From Odontocerum albicorne (taxonomy: Eukaryota; Arthropoda; Insecta; Trichoptera; Odontoceridae): a stretch of 64,000 nt of DNA. Below are positions 63,981 through 64,000 of the stretch, piece by piece; positions within the stretch are counted from its first letter, which is position 1; the number at the start of each line of letters is the position of its first letter. Position numbers and translations under genes: made by a program. The stretch is taken from positions 26,057,847 through 26,121,846 of the forward strand of contig OX463859.1 of NCBI GenBank assembly GCA_949825065.1. The letters run 5' to 3'. The notes under the pieces are model-generated. The model was not told the DNA's origin. It searched no databases and saw only the letters and a list, made by a program, of their open reading frames with translations.

Positions 63981-64000
63981 GACGTATTTTATTTTAAATA

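Overview
The window is eukaryotic, repeat-dominated, AT-rich DNA, almost certainly from an arthropod and probably an insect. Four things point that way. There are TTAGG-type telomere-like repeats. There are degraded mariner, piggyBac and hAT DNA transposons. There are many non-LTR retrotransposon fragments of insect RTE, CR1 and R1 type. There are abundant tRNA-headed SINE-like repeats. I see no bacterial operon, no true tRNA or rRNA gene and no CRISPR array.

The only host gene I can support is a serine/threonine kinase of the STK32 (YANK) family on the minus strand. Two exons are clear: 46849-46812 (kinase subdomain VIb, RDIKPDNILLDEE) and 31534-31399 (subdomains VII-VIII, DFN in place of DFG, then GTKPYMSPE). 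Both have consensus splice sites and their codons join in phase across a 15.3 kb intron. A 21-nt candidate microexon lies at 47511-47491. No other exon was found, so almost all of the window is probably intron of this gene, with the N-terminal exons beyond 64000 and the C-terminal exons before position 1.

Layout. 1-5500: a CR1-like C-terminus, a SINE, an RTE-like fragment, a hAT-like element with a SINE inside it, and a triplicated LINE piece. 5990-7660: a TTAGG-like block, then 27 copies of a 52-bp satellite that look identical. 7970-20400: LINE fragments, foldback elements, SINEs and a 15-bp minisatellite grown inside a SINE. 20450-31400: an imperfect hairpin, a 73-bp array inside another SINE, a roughly 580-bp retroposon family, a reverse transcriptase relic and a piggyBac C-terminus. 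31400-46800 (the large intron): many minisatellites (53, 102/105, 31, 32, 28, 37 and 38 bp), a coding-like Cys repeat and several LINE relics. 46800-49320: kinase exon, a 51-bp array, the candidate microexon and an open 331-codon reverse transcriptase segment. 49320-64000: a large foldback, a 107-bp satellite with a displaced copy 3 kb away, mariner, hAT and mariner-like relics, and a 291-297 bp tandem repeat split by a retroposon.

I found no convincing new biochemical system. The most interesting signals are structural: SINE copies that carry unrelated internal minisatellites; a satellite segment re-inserted between duplicated flanks; higher-order structure in a 37-bp array; a frame-preserving Cys-repeat array; long hairpins and foldbacks; and the candidate microexon that would alter the HRD motif. 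Family names SINE-A, SINE-B, R580, FB1, RTE-A and repeats C-F are local labels used only in this annotation. All identities were judged by eye. No alignment or database search was run.
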